The notes: a model not told the origin generated them from the sequence alone. Counted from the first letter of the stretch, positions 8,859 through 17,004 are shown. The stretch is 64,000 nucleotides of DNA from Oscillospiraceae bacterium (GCA_022835495.1 BQOK01000001.1:3472001-3536000); one strand, 5' to 3'. Translations and numbers: made by a program.

Positions 8859-8875
8859 CGGCGGCTGCCGGCGGG

Positions 8876-8884
8876 TGCTATACT
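8876..8884 (+). promoter_or_regulatory. Extended -10 promoter of the yesL-like gene
   Basis: TATACT at 8879-8884 is preceded by TGC, forming an extended -10 element. No good -35 is present at the right distance; the direct repeats at 8827-8858 occupy that place. This suggests an activator-dependent promoter. It lies 23 bases before the ATG at 8908, leaving a short leader. Confidence 0.55.
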
Positions 8885-8907
8885 GAAAACTGAAAGGAGG
8901 CGCGCTT

Positions 8908-9630
8908 ATGGGCTTTTGGAATTTTGATCCGCACCAGCCCTGCACGGCAAGCCGCCGGCCCATCGGCCCGGCCCGCTTTATCGAAGCTCTGTTTTCAAAC
9001 CTGGCGGGGCTGCTGTTGTGCAATCTGCTCTTTCTGCTCTGCTGTGCGCCTCTTCTCACCCTCGGGCCCGCCTGTGTGGCGCTGCACCGGGTGTGCTGCC
9101 TTGCCCTGCGGGGGCACGGCGGGGCGCTGCCGGCAGCTTTTTTGCGCAGCTTTAAACAAAATTTTGCCCAGGGGCTGGCCCTGGGCTTCACCGGCCTGCC
9201 GATCCTCTGCTGGCTGGCCTGCACCGCCCTGGCCGCCGCCTCACAGGGCCGCTTTGGCTTGTTGGCTGGGGCCGGGGCCGCCTTGGTGGTGCTGGCCGGC
9301 ATTTGGGATTATGCCCTTTTGTTGGCGGCCCATATGGAGCTTTCTTTTCCCCTGCTGCTGAAACATGCCGCTGTGCTGTGGGCGGCGGGGCGGCAGGCCT
9401 CGGTGGCCGGCTCCGTTTTGGCGTTGGCCATTCTTTGCGCGGGGGCGCTGTGGTTTCCCGCATCCCTGCCCCTGCTCTTTCTCCTTGGGTTTTCGCTGGC
9501 CTGCTTCAGCTTTTGCTTTTTTGGCTGGAAAACAGCCGAGCGGCATATTTTTCTCCCCTATTACCGCCGGCACCCGGAAGAGGCCGCCGCACAGGGCTAC
9601 CGGTTCGACCGGGAGGAAAACCCGGTATAA
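8908..9630 (+). CDS. YesL-family (DUF624) membrane protein
   Basis: A 240-residue protein with about five hydrophobic segments. It opens with the short soluble MGFWNFDPHQP region, followed by the SNLAGLLLCNLLFLLCCAP helix that marks YesL/DUF624 proteins. These are membrane proteins of unknown biochemical role that commonly accompany YesM/YesN two-component systems and polysaccharide-uptake genes, as here, where it is transcribed divergently from the kinase. AAAGGAGG lies nine bases before the ATG. It is followed by a perfect bidirectional terminator. Confidence 0.85.
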   Translation: MGFWNFDPHQPCTASRRPIGPARFIEALFSNLAGLLLCNLLFLLCCAPLLTLGPACVALHRVCCLALRGHGGALPAAFLRSFKQNFAQGLALGFTGLPILCWLACTALAAASQGRFGLLAGAGAALVVLAGIWDYALLLAAHMELSFPLLLKHAAVLWAAGRQASVAGSVLALAILCAGALWFPASLPLLFLLGFSLACFSFCFFGWKTAERHIFLPYYRRHPEEAAAQGYRFDREENPV

Positions 9631-9638
9631 GCCACACC

Positions 9639-9688
9639 AAAAGGGAACGCCGCGGCGGCTCAAATGAGCCGCCGCGGCGTTCCCTTTT
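9639..9688. terminator. Perfect 24-bp-stem bidirectional terminator
   Basis: Arms at 9639-9662 and 9665-9688 are perfect reverse complements, beginning AAAAGGGAACGCC and ending in a run of Ts on both strands. It separates the convergent yesL-like gene and MFS gene and overlaps the MFS stop codon by one base. With a two-base formal loop, the centre must open slightly in RNA. Confidence 0.85.
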
Positions 9689-10893
9689 TACTCTTTCCCG
9701 GCCCGGGCCGCCCGGAACCGGTACGCCCCAAATCCCGCCAGTGCCCCCAGCGCCAGCCCTGCGCCCAGCAGGGCAATGCCCGCGCCGGTGCCCGCGGCCC
9801 CGCACACTGCGCCGGCCAGGGGGCTCATGGGCAGCATGAGCAGGCTGTAGCACATGCTCTGCACACTCACCAAGGTGGCACGCTGGTCACTGGGAAAATC
9901 CTGGTTCAGGCGGGCGGTCATTTTTATTTCCAGCACGCCGTCCCAAAAGGTAGCCACCGCGCCGCCCAGCACTGCCAGTGCCAGCAGGGGCGCCCCCTCC
10001 AGCAGCACCGAACAGGCCACGCCCCCCACGCACAGCGCTGCCGCCCGGCCAAAAGGCAGGCGCAGCCGGGGGGCCAGCGCGGCCCCCAATGCCCCCGCCA
10101 GGTTGATAATCAGCAGGGGCAGCCCCAACGCCGCGGCGGGCAGCCCCAGCTCGATCATATACTGCTGAAGCAGCATCACGCTGAGCGCCGCCGCACAGCC
10201 GCTGCCGCCGTCTGCCAGCATCTTGCAGGCGGCACGGGGGTTTTGCACCAAAAAGCCCAGGCTTTGGGCAATGTGGGCGCGGATGCGAGCGGCAAAGTGG
10301 GCGAGGGCGCGGGTCTGCCGCGCGGCCTGTGCCTGGGTCACCACCGGCTCGGTGAGGCCTGCCGCCAGCAGCGCCCCCGCCAGGGCCGCGGCGGCGTCCA
10401 CGCAATAGGCCCTGCGCCAGCCCAGGGCAATGGTCAGGGCCGTGCCCACCGCGCACGCGGCGCCTGTGACCCGCCAGATGGTGCTCTGGCGCCCGGCCAC
10501 CCGCTCATACTCCCCCGTGCGGCCTGCCGCCAGCAGGCTGTCGTAGGTGATCGCCTCGCGGGTGCCGCTGATGAGATTATACGAGAACGCGTGCAGCCCC
10601 ATGGCCCCGCACACGCCCAACAGTCCCCTGCTTGCCACCATGCAAAGGGCCGCAGCCGCCCGCACCAGGCAGGCGGCGACCAAGGTGCGCTTGCGGCCCA
10701 AAAGATCCGCGATCATGCCGCTGGGCACCTCGCACAGAAAGCTGACCAGGTGAAAAAAGCCCTCGGCCAGGCCGATCTGCGCCAGAGAAAACCCCCGGCC
10801 GGCAAGCAGCGCCAGCCAGATGACCTGGGCCAGCCCAAAGGCAGTGAGAAATTCCAGGCCGTACAGCCTGGCAATCTGCATCTTGATTTTCAT
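9688..10893 (-). CDS. MFS-type efflux transporter under leader control
   Basis: A 401-residue major facilitator protein with about twelve hydrophobic segments. The loop after helix 2 carries the MFS signature EVPSGMIADLLGRKRTL (about residues 48-64). The ATG at 10893 (MKIKMQIARLYG) has GGAAGGA upstream; longer open frames have no ribosome site. Its overall pattern is that of the drug/macrolide/tetracycline efflux branch, but the substrate cannot be assigned. The 5' region is the notable part: a strong promoter, a 34-codon leader peptide and a terminator-like hairpin that buries the ribosome site, a layout typical of antibiotic-induced genes. It ends at the bidirectional terminator at 9639-9688. 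Confidence 0.85.
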   Translation of the reverse strand: MKIKMQIARLYGLEFLTAFGLAQVIWLALLAGRGFSLAQIGLAEGFFHLVSFLCEVPSGMIADLLGRKRTLVAACLVRAAAALCMVASRGLLGVCGAMGLHAFSYNLISGTREAITYDSLLAAGRTGEYERVAGRQSTIWRVTGAACAVGTALTIALGWRRAYCVDAAAALAGALLAAGLTEPVVTQAQAARQTRALAHFAARIRAHIAQSLGFLVQNPRAACKMLADGGSGCAAALSVMLLQQYMIELGLPAAALGLPLLIINLAGALGAALAPRLRLPFGRAAALCVGGVACSVLLEGAPLLALAVLGGAVATFWDGVLEIKMTARLNQDFPSDQRATLVSVQSMCYSLLMLPMSPLAGAVCGAAGTGAGIALLGAGLALGALAGFGAYRFRAARAGKE

Positions 10894-10965
10894 AAAAAAG
10901 TCCTTCCACAAAAGGGCCTGGCGCTGCCCTCGGGCAGCGCGGGTGGAGCGCCCTTTGTGAAAGGA
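10894..10965 (-). terminator. Attenuator hairpin abutting the MFS start codon
   Basis: On the transcribed strand, UCCUUUCACAAAGGGC (10950-10965) pairs with GCCCUUUUGUGGAAGGA (10901-10917) with one bulge and one G-U pair. An inner GCGCUGCC/GGCAGCGC hairpin sits between them, and six Us follow at once. The Us run directly into the ATG at 10893, and the GGAAGGA ribosome site is the 3' arm. Folded, it should both stop transcription and hide the ribosome site, so expression needs an antiterminating event upstream. Confidence 0.75.
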
Positions 10966-11093
10966 TCTTTGTTTCATCACGATACCGGGGCAGGCACGCC
11001 GGCCCGTCCCCTCTGCGTTTTGATCCAACCTGATCCGCCGGGCGCGGCCTCATTGCCGCGCCTTGTACCCCCGGCCGCCGCCGGGCCGGCAGG

Positions 11094-11198
11094 TTACCGG
11101 CGGCAGACGTTCGGAAGGTTCAAAAAGGGCGCACTTATACACGGAAGTGCCAGAATGTTGCCTTTTTGAAGGCGTATCTCACGCAATTTCCATCCCAT
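11094..11198 (-). CDS. 34-codon leader peptide upstream of the MFS gene
   Basis: A short frame starting MGWKLREIRLQKG and ending NLPNVCRR, with a near-ideal AAGGAGGGG ribosome site eight bases before its ATG. It begins about 30 bases after the predicted transcription start and stops within the first GC-rich hairpin region of a roughly 330-base leader; a further hairpin (11041-11048 with 11055-11062) follows. Its position fits a regulatory peptide whose translation or stalling decides whether the hairpin at 10894-10965 forms. No homology is claimed; the peptide itself is unlikely to have another function. Confidence 0.65.
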   Translation of the reverse strand: MGWKLREIRLQKGNILALPCISAPFLNLPNVCRR

Positions 11199-11233
11199 GA
11201 AGGCGCCCCTCCTTTTTGTCAAGATTATTGTTT

Positions 11234-11262
11234 ATTGTATCACGGCTTGCGTTGCGCGTCAA
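11234..11262 (-). promoter_or_regulatory. Sigma-A promoter of the MFS leader
   Basis: On the minus strand TTGACG (11257-11262) is followed after exactly 17 bases by TACAAT (11234-11239). The -35 and spacer lie inside the end of the MBL-fold gene and the -10 begins one base into its TGA stop codon, so the efflux gene has its own strong promoter despite running in the same direction as the hydrolase. Confidence 0.75.
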
Positions 11263-12148
11263 CGGGAACAGAATGCCAGCACAGGCGGTTGTCCGCAAAC
11301 CGCATTTCCAGCCGGCCCTCGTCCGCCAGGTACGCCAGGTACGAGCGCAGGGTGCTGCCCACCAGCACATACTGGCTGAGATCCAGCGTGAGACCGTAGT
11401 GGTCAAACACGCCCTTGATCAATTGTTCAAAGCTGGCCCCACCGGCACACAAAGCCAGCAGCAGCGCTTCGATCTCATCCATCTTTTCCAGGTTTTTTTG
11501 TGCCAGGGCCCGCAGCGCGGCCTGCCCCATGGCAGGGGCGTGTGCGGGCACGAACACCTCGCCCTCCAGCTCCATCACGCGGTGCAGGCTCTCCCGCGAG
11601 AGCGCGGGGTCGTGCAGCACCGCCACGTGGTATTTTTCCAGCGTTTGGGCGCTGGCCAGGCAGTCGGCCAAAAACCACACGCCGTCCGGCGTCTTGAACG
11701 CCGCCTGCGAGAAGGAGTGCCCCGGCACTTCCAACAGCTCCATCCCCTCGGGCAGCGAGCCCGGCCCCAGCAGCTGCACCTCGCTCTCGCCGGCCATCAA
11801 AAACTTGTTTCTCAACGGCCTGCCGGGGCGGCCGCCATAGAGATAAGCGGGCTCCAGCACCGGAAAACGGGCCAGCGCCCAGTCCACTCCGGGGCAGTAG
11901 ATGGCGCAGCCGGTGCGCTGCTGCAGCAAACGGTTGCCGCCGATGTGATCGGCGTGGGAGTGGGTGTTCAGCACCCGGTCCAGCTTCCAGCCTTTTGCTT
12001 CCAGGTTGCGCAGCAGCTTTTTCGCCGCATCCCGGTCGCTGCCTGCATCGATCAGGCAGACGCGGCCCTCCCCCATCTCCCAAACCCCTACCCGGGCGGG
12101 ACACTCCATATACCAGGTGCGGGGCCCGGCCTGGATCAGTTCATACAC
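11240..12148 (-). CDS. MBL-fold metallo-hydrolase
   Basis: A 302-residue metallo-beta-lactamase-fold enzyme. The zinc motif HSHADH is at about residues 62-67 and is followed by further family ligands: a histidine in the GHSFSQAAF stretch, an aspartate in WFLADCLAS and a late histidine near VFVPAHAPAM. A C-terminal helical region of about 90 residues (QYVLVGSTLRSYLAYLADEGRLE) looks like a small winged-helix-type cap, as seen in some class-B hydrolases of Clostridia. Glyoxalase-II-like or lactonase activity is possible, but the substrate is unknown. The MFS promoter overlaps its 3' end. Confidence 0.88.
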   Translation of the reverse strand: MYELIQAGPRTWYMECPARVGVWEMGEGRVCLIDAGSDRDAAKKLLRNLEAKGWKLDRVLNTHSHADHIGGNRLLQQRTGCAIYCPGVDWALARFPVLEPAYLYGGRPGRPLRNKFLMAGESEVQLLGPGSLPEGMELLEVPGHSFSQAAFKTPDGVWFLADCLASAQTLEKYHVAVLHDPALSRESLHRVMELEGEVFVPAHAPAMGQAALRALAQKNLEKMDEIEALLLALCAGGASFEQLIKGVFDHYGLTLDLSQYVLVGSTLRSYLAYLADEGRLEMRFADNRLCWHSVPVDAQRKP

Positions 12149-12218
12149 ACGCTCTCCCCCTTGACGCGGCCCTGTTGTTTGGGCCGCATGTATTTATTCC
12201 ATCATATCACCCAGGCTG

Positions 12219-12258
12219 CAAAAAAGCCACCCACTGCGGTACAGGGGCGGCCTTTTTA
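12219..12258 (-). terminator. Terminator after the MalY-type gene
   Basis: On the minus strand AAAAAGGCCGCCC pairs with GGGTGGCTTTTTT with one bulge and one G-U, leaving a loop of about 11 bases and ending in six Ts. It lies just downstream of the stop codon at 12266 and before the MBL-fold gene. Confidence 0.65.
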
Positions 12259-12265
12259 CAAATTA

Positions 12266-13456
12266 TTACCTTTTTATATCCGTAAATTCCGCAGCGATCC
12301 GCTGCATCGCCTCGGCCAGCACGCTGCGGGCGCAGGGCACACAGATGCGCTGGAAGCACTGCCCCTGCCCGGGGTCGTGCACCACGCCGTCCTGGGCCAG
12401 CACCAGGGCCTTGTCGTAAATGCGGGTATGGATCTCGGCGTCGGTCAGGCCGCTGGCAGAAAAATCCAGCCACAGGATGTAGGTGCCCTCGGGCCGGCCG
12501 GCCTTTACCCAGGGCAGGTTTTGTTTTAAGAAATCCAGTACAAAATCGATGTTGCCGTCGATGTACTCGTTCACCTGTTCCAGCCACTCGCCGCCCTGGC
12601 CATACGCCGCAATAAGCGCAGCCACCGCAAACGGGGTGGGCATGCGGTCGCCGAACTCCCGCTGGAAGCGCGCGCGCAGAAAGGGGTCCGGAATGATGGC
12701 GTTGGAGCATTGAAGCCCGGCCAGGTTAAAGCTTTTGTTCACGGCGGTGAGGGTGATGATATTGCTCTGATCGCTCACCAGGCTGGCAACGGGGTAATGC
12801 ACCACGCCCTTGCGCCGGATATCACAGTGCACCTCGTCTGAAACCAGCAGCACCTTGTGGTCCCTGCAGATCGCAGCCATGCGCCGCAGTTCCTCCTTGG
12901 TCCACACCCGGCCGATGGGGTTGTGGGGGCTGCACAGCACAAAAATGCGGTTGGCCGGGTCGGCACACAAGGCCTCTAGCTCCTCAAAATTCACGGTATA
13001 GCGGCCCGCCTCGTCACACAACAGGTGGCAGTCCACCACCCGGCGGTGGCACTCGCCCTCAATGGCCTGGGTAAAATGCCCGTACACCGGGCGGCACAGA
13101 ATAACCCCGTCGCCCACGTTGGAGAAGGTGCGCACCGCACAGTTCAGCGCCTCAATGGTGCCGTTCGAATAGACCACCGCCTCGGGCCCAAATTCCCAGC
13201 CGAAGCGCTGCCTGAACCAGCGCACCACCGAGGCCGCGTACTCCGGCTCAGCCCAGGCAGCGGTGTAGCCATACATGCCAAAGTCCGCCACACGGTGCAT
13301 CGCGTCCAGAATGGGCTGCGCGGTGCGAAAATCCATGTCCGCCACCATCAGGGGGAGGATGGGCTTATCGGTGGGGGGCATCAGCAAGCGGATGCTGTCC
13401 CACTTGGCAGAGTAGGTACCGTACCGCTCCACCACCCGGTCAAAATCATATTTCAC
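12266..13456 (-). CDS. MalY/PatB-type PLP-dependent C-S lyase (aminotransferase fold I/II)
   Basis: A 396-residue fold-type I PLP enzyme. Near the middle are the CSPHNPIGRVW loop and the LLVSDEVHCDI aspartate strand; the Schiff-base lysine is in TLTAVNKSFNLAGLQCSN. This combination (SPHNPxGR, DEVHCD, NKSFNLAGL) marks MalY/PatB cystathionine beta-lyases rather than ordinary aminotransferases. It would split cysteine conjugates or cystathionine to a thiol, pyruvate and ammonia. The start is GTG at 13456 (VKYDFDRV), with AAGGAAC upstream. A paralogue fused to a redoxin domain lies at 15046-16767, with an amino-acid permease between them. Confidence 0.88.
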   Translation of the reverse strand: MKYDFDRVVERYGTYSAKWDSIRLLMPPTDKPILPLMVADMDFRTAQPILDAMHRVADFGMYGYTAAWAEPEYAASVVRWFRQRFGWEFGPEAVVYSNGTIEALNCAVRTFSNVGDGVILCRPVYGHFTQAIEGECHRRVVDCHLLCDEAGRYTVNFEELEALCADPANRIFVLCSPHNPIGRVWTKEELRRMAAICRDHKVLLVSDEVHCDIRRKGVVHYPVASLVSDQSNIITLTAVNKSFNLAGLQCSNAIIPDPFLRARFQREFGDRMPTPFAVAALIAAYGQGGEWLEQVNEYIDGNIDFVLDFLKQNLPWVKAGRPEGTYILWLDFSASGLTDAEIHTRIYDKALVLAQDGVVHDPGQGQCFQRICVPCARSVLAEAMQRIAAEFTDIKR

Positions 13457-13577
13457 GTTATGTTCCTTCTTTCCGTGCCGCAGGCCTTTGGGCGCGCGGC
13501 CTTTGTTCAGTATAGCGCGGGGCGGTGCCCCGTACAAGGCTGTCCCGCACGTTTTAAGGGCGGCGCTCCGCTTCCCG

Positions 13578-13614
13578 CTGAAAACACCCGCCCGGACCGG
13601 GCGGGTGTTTTCAG
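13578..13614 (-). terminator. Terminator after the APC permease
   Basis: CTGAAAACACCCGCCCG and CGGGCGGGTGTTTTCAG are perfect 17-bp arms around a three-base loop, located between the permease stop (13643) and the MalY-type start. The A/T ends give a U-run on the minus strand (GGGTGTTTTCAG), so it can terminate the permease transcript. Confidence 0.7.
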
Positions 13615-13642
13615 CCAGAGAGAAGAGAGAGGAATGGCAGGG

Positions 13643-14977
13643 TCAGGTTTCAGCCTTGACCGACTCAATGCTGTGCAGCTGCACCTTGCCGCTTTTAACG
13701 CGCCAGAACGAGAAACCGAACAAAAACGCGGTGAGCAGCAGGTTGCCCAGCAGGCCGATCATATCCAAGCCCAGCAGAGAGAACACGGCTGTGATCAGCG
13801 AGGCGATCATCGAGAGCACCAGCAGCACACAGTACAGCCAGTAGGGGCAGCGCAGGTTACATTTGGCCCAGGAATCCGGATAATTTTTGGGCAGCTTGAA
13901 GGACAGGCAGATGGTCACCACGTTCAGGATCATACCGGGCACCAGGATAAAGGAAACGATGGTGTCCAGGCTGAAATTGAGCGCCGCGGGAACCACCGCG
14001 ATCAGGTACATCACCAGCATAACCACCCAGGGGTAGCCGGTCTTGGTGCGCTTTGCCCAGGACTTGGGCAGCCAGCCGTCCTCGGCGCCGGCCACAATGG
14101 GCGCGCTGATGGCGGCAATCCCGCCCAAAAGGCTGGTGGCCAGCGCAAAGATGGCGCCGCCGACCACAAAGAAGATATACAGCGCCCCCGGCATGATCTG
14201 CTGGGCCACCGAGCCCAGGGTGGCGCTGCCCGCCTGGGCAAACGGCACCACGCTGGAGGCAACATAGCCCAGCAGGAAATAGATCAGCGCGCAGATTCCG
14301 GCCGAGATGAGCACCCCCAGGGGGATGTTGCGCTTGGGGTTATGCGTGTCGGCCGAAAGATTGATCACGTTGGTGGCTCCGTTGCAGGTAAAGCTCATGA
14401 TGGCGATGGCCATCAAAAAGCCCATGGGCCCGCCCGCAAAATAGGGGGTGGCCGCCGCCTCGGCCGTGCCGCCCTTGATCAGGCCAAACACGATGAACAG
14501 GGCCAGCGCCGCGTACATGCACACGGCCAGCACATTCTGGATCTTGGCCAGAAAGCCGGTGCCTTTAATGGTCACCAGGAAAAACGCGGTCAGGATCACG
14601 ACCCCCAGAATGCGCTGGAACGGCGCCAGTGCGGGAATGAGCTGCGAGAGATACTGGGCGATGGAGATGCCGAATACCGAGAAGGAAAAGTTTGAAAACA
14701 CGAACACCACCGCCGTCATTCCGGTGAACACCGGCGGCAGGATCAACGCCTGCTGGGCGTACATGCCGCCGTCCAGCGCAAACATGGACGACATGAAGAT
14801 GCTGCGCACCTGCTGCAGCAGGGTAATAAGCATGGCGCCCACCAGGGCCAGGGCAATGCTTCGGCCGGTCATGGCCATGCCGCTCATGAGCATGGAGAAG
14901 ATGCCCGCGCCGACCACCGATCCCACACCGATGGAAATCAGGTCGAACAGCTTGAGTTTGCCTTTCGTTTGTTCCAT
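13643..14977 (-). CDS. APC-superfamily amino-acid permease
   Basis: A 444-residue membrane protein with about twelve hydrophobic segments. The first helix carries the family signature FDLISIGVGSVVGAGIFSM (about residues 10-28), including the glycine-rich GSVVGAGIF substrate-backbone site. It should import or exchange amino acids across the plasma membrane. Lying between two C-S-lyase-type enzymes and downstream of a MarR-controlled promoter, it probably carries a sulfur-containing amino acid or a conjugate; that is inference from context. The start ATG is followed by a lysine-rich cytoplasmic tail (EQTKGKLKL). Confidence 0.88.
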   Translation of the reverse strand: MEQTKGKLKLFDLISIGVGSVVGAGIFSMLMSGMAMTGRSIALALVGAMLITLLQQVRSIFMSSMFALDGGMYAQQALILPPVFTGMTAVVFVFSNFSFSVFGISIAQYLSQLIPALAPFQRILGVVILTAFFLVTIKGTGFLAKIQNVLAVCMYAALALFIVFGLIKGGTAEAAATPYFAGGPMGFLMAIAIMSFTCNGATNVINLSADTHNPKRNIPLGVLISAGICALIYFLLGYVASSVVPFAQAGSATLGSVAQQIMPGALYIFFVVGGAIFALATSLLGGIAAISAPIVAGAEDGWLPKSWAKRTKTGYPWVVMLVMYLIAVVPAALNFSLDTIVSFILVPGMILNVVTICLSFKLPKNYPDSWAKCNLRCPYWLYCVLLVLSMIASLITAVFSLLGLDMIGLLGNLLLTAFLFGFSFWRVKSGKVQLHSIESVKAET

Positions 14978-15045
14978 GATTTTCTCCTATTCTGTGATTG
15001 GCCGCCCGGCCGCCTGCCGCCGGGCGGCGGTTGTAATGCGGCGCT

Positions 15046-16767
15046 TTACGCCTTCAGCCGCGCTGCGATCTCCGCGGGGGTGGGGGTATCGGCCAGGCCC
15101 TGGCCATAGTGCGCCCAGGTGACCCGGAGCTGCCCGTCCACCGCAAACGCGGCAGGCAGTTGCATCTCGTCACCTTCATAATCGCCATGCCGGATGCCCC
15201 TGGCCTCAACCTGCGCCATTTTTTCCATCAGGCCGGGGCCCATCAGTTCCATCTGGCTGGCGGCGGGCCACACGGCCAGCCGCTCGTACAATTTTTTCTC
15301 CGGGTCACACAGGATGGTGTAGGGCAGCGCCGCCGGGCCGCCCAGCTCGCCGGCCAGCTTTTGTGGGTCGGACTGCAGCACCACCACGGCCTGGCCTCCC
15401 GCCGCCCGAATGGCGTCGTAACCGGCTGCCAGCTCATGCATGTCCAATTGGCACAGCGGGCAGCCGCTGTAGCGCAGGAATACCAGCATGGTGGGCTTGC
15501 CGCCCACCACTTGGCTCAGGGGCAGCCCCGCTTCAAAGGGCGTGTCCACCGCAGCGTCCGGCAGCGTGTCGCCAAGCTGCACACGGGGGGTGCCGGGCTT
15601 TGCGGCAGGGCCCATGGCCCGCACCATCGCATCCACCGCCCGATCCACTGTGGCGCGGGGGCAGGCCAGGTTCATGCGGATGTGGCCCGCGCCGTTGTCC
15701 ACAAATTCGTCCTCAAACTCCACCTGCAGGCCTTCGCGCACCAGCCGCAGGGCCAACTCCTGCCTCGTCAGGCCTGTGCCGCTCACATCCACCCAGGCCA
15801 GATAGGTTGACTCGGGAATGGTGAATTTCACCCCGGGCAGCTCCTTTTGCAGGCGCCGGGCAAAATGGCGGAAATTTTCGTCCAGATAGTCGTTCAGTTC
15901 GTCCACCCAATCGCCGCACTGGCTGTAAGCCGCCTTGCAAGCCTCGATGGACAGGGGGTTGGGCTGCCCCAGTACCTGCGAGGCCTGCCACTGCTGCTGA
16001 AGGGCCGGGTCTGCGAAGAAAATATTGGACAGCTGGTTGCCCGCCAGGTTAAAGGTCTTGGAGGGGGCGGTGCAGGTGATGATGCGCTTCTCGCCCGGGA
16101 ACAGGCTTGCGAACACAGTGTGCTGCACCCCCGCCCGGATGAAGTCAAAATGGATCTCGTCGCTCACCACAAACACGTTGTTGGCAAAGCAGATCTCGCC
16201 GATGCGCACAAGCTCCTCTTTGCTCCATACCCGGCCGGTGGGGTTATGGGGGTTGCACAAAAAGTACAGGGTCACCGAGGGGTCCTTTGCCTTTTGTTCA
16301 AAATCAGCCCAATCCACCTCATACCGGCCGTTTTCACACACAAGGCGGCTGTACACCGGGGTGCGGCCATTTTTTTTGATGGCGTCGTCAAAGGGGTGGT
16401 AGGCAGGGGTATTCAGCAAAACGCCGTCGGCAGGCCCGGTGAGCATGCGCACGGCCACCTCCAGCGCCGGCACCACGCCCGAGCTGAACAGGCTCAGGGC
16501 GGGGTCTGCCTTCCAGCCGTGCCGGTCCGCCATCCATCCGGCCAGCACCGCAAAATACTCCGGGTCCAGGATCATGCTGTAGCCCAGGATGCGCCTGTCA
16601 AGCCGGGCTTTCATGGCGTCCAGCACGGGCTGGGGGCAGGCAAAATCCATATCCGCGATCCACATGGGAATAAAGCCCTCCGGCAGTCCGGGATACATCA
16701 TTTTGCCCACGCCGTACTTGACGCTGTTCGTACCCTGGCGGTCAATGAGTTCATCAAAATCGTACAT
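15046..16767 (-). CDS. Fusion of a MalY-type C-S lyase with a peroxiredoxin-like domain
   Basis: A 573-residue two-domain protein. Residues 1-385 form a MalY/PatB-type PLP enzyme (CNPHNPTGRVW, VVSDEIHFDF and the lysine in TAPSKTFNLAGNQLSN). Residues about 386-573 form a thioredoxin-fold, AhpC/TSA-like domain with the redox motif SGCPLCQ (Cys436 and Cys439) after a FLRY strand. The frame is continuous across the junction. The lyase would release a thiol and the redoxin domain could oxidise, reduce or detoxify it. It has its own promoter with an operator-like palindrome below a MarR gene, and precedes the APC permease by 68 bases. No frameshift or low-complexity linker is seen, so the fusion looks real. 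Confidence 0.87.
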   Translation of the reverse strand: MYDFDELIDRQGTNSVKYGVGKMMYPGLPEGFIPMWIADMDFACPQPVLDAMKARLDRRILGYSMILDPEYFAVLAGWMADRHGWKADPALSLFSSGVVPALEVAVRMLTGPADGVLLNTPAYHPFDDAIKKNGRTPVYSRLVCENGRYEVDWADFEQKAKDPSVTLYFLCNPHNPTGRVWSKEELVRIGEICFANNVFVVSDEIHFDFIRAGVQHTVFASLFPGEKRIITCTAPSKTFNLAGNQLSNIFFADPALQQQWQASQVLGQPNPLSIEACKAAYSQCGDWVDELNDYLDENFRHFARRLQKELPGVKFTIPESTYLAWVDVSGTGLTRQELALRLVREGLQVEFEDEFVDNGAGHIRMNLACPRATVDRAVDAMVRAMGPAAKPGTPRVQLGDTLPDAAVDTPFEAGLPLSQVVGGKPTMLVFLRYSGCPLCQLDMHELAAGYDAIRAAGGQAVVVLQSDPQKLAGELGGPAALPYTILCDPEKKLYERLAVWPAASQMELMGPGLMEKMAQVEARGIRHGDYEGDEMQLPAAFAVDGQLRVTWAHYGQGLADTPTPAEIAARLKA

Positions 16768-16794
16768 GGGAGCACCTTCCGTTCTCTCTTAATT

Positions 16795-16808
16795 GTTTAG
16801 TGCTAAAC
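16795..16808. promoter_or_regulatory. Palindromic operator candidate for the MarR regulator
   Basis: GTTTAG-TG-CTAAAC is a perfect inverted repeat with a two-base centre, positioned just downstream of the -10 box of the fusion-enzyme promoter, where a bound repressor would block transcription. Size and symmetry fit MarR-family sites. A related, imperfect sequence (TTTCAGTGCTCAAA, 17521-17534) lies upstream of the MarR gene itself, suggesting autoregulation. Confidence 0.6.
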
Positions 16809-16819
16809 TTTATGGCTTT

Positions 16820-16848
16820 ATCCTACGCTTTGCCGCAAATTTTGTCAA
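16820..16848 (-). promoter_or_regulatory. Sigma-A promoter of the lyase-redoxin/permease genes
   Basis: On the minus strand a perfect TTGACA (16843-16848) is followed after 17 bases by TAGGAT (16820-16825), about 50 bases before the ATG at 16767. The surrounding DNA is AT-rich. The palindrome at 16795-16808 begins 11 bases past the -10. Confidence 0.75.
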
Positions 16849-16926
16849 TAATTTTTTATCGCGAGAATAAATATTTGTACATTTTATTGAATTTATTTTG
16901 TTTTTTATGGGGAATAAGCACAACAA

Positions 16927-16965
16927 AAAAGCCACAGCACGGTGTTTTTCCGTGCTGTGGCTTTT
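16927..16965 (-). terminator. Terminator after the MarR gene
   Basis: AAAAGCCACAGCACGG (16927-16942) and CCGTGCTGTGGCTTTT (16950-16965) are perfect 16-bp arms around a seven-base loop. On the minus strand the stem is followed by a run of six Ts, so it ends the MarR transcript 40 bases after its stop codon. Confidence 0.85.
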
Positions 16966-17004
16966 ATTGTTTTGTGCTATACCATTCGGGTCGTGCAGGA
17001 ATAT

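Noticed and set aside
10893-11240. T-box or metabolite riboswitch ahead of the MFS gene
   Set aside because: The conserved T-box word (AGGGTGGNACCGCG) is absent and no known riboswitch core was recognised; the strong small frame fits peptide-controlled attenuation better.
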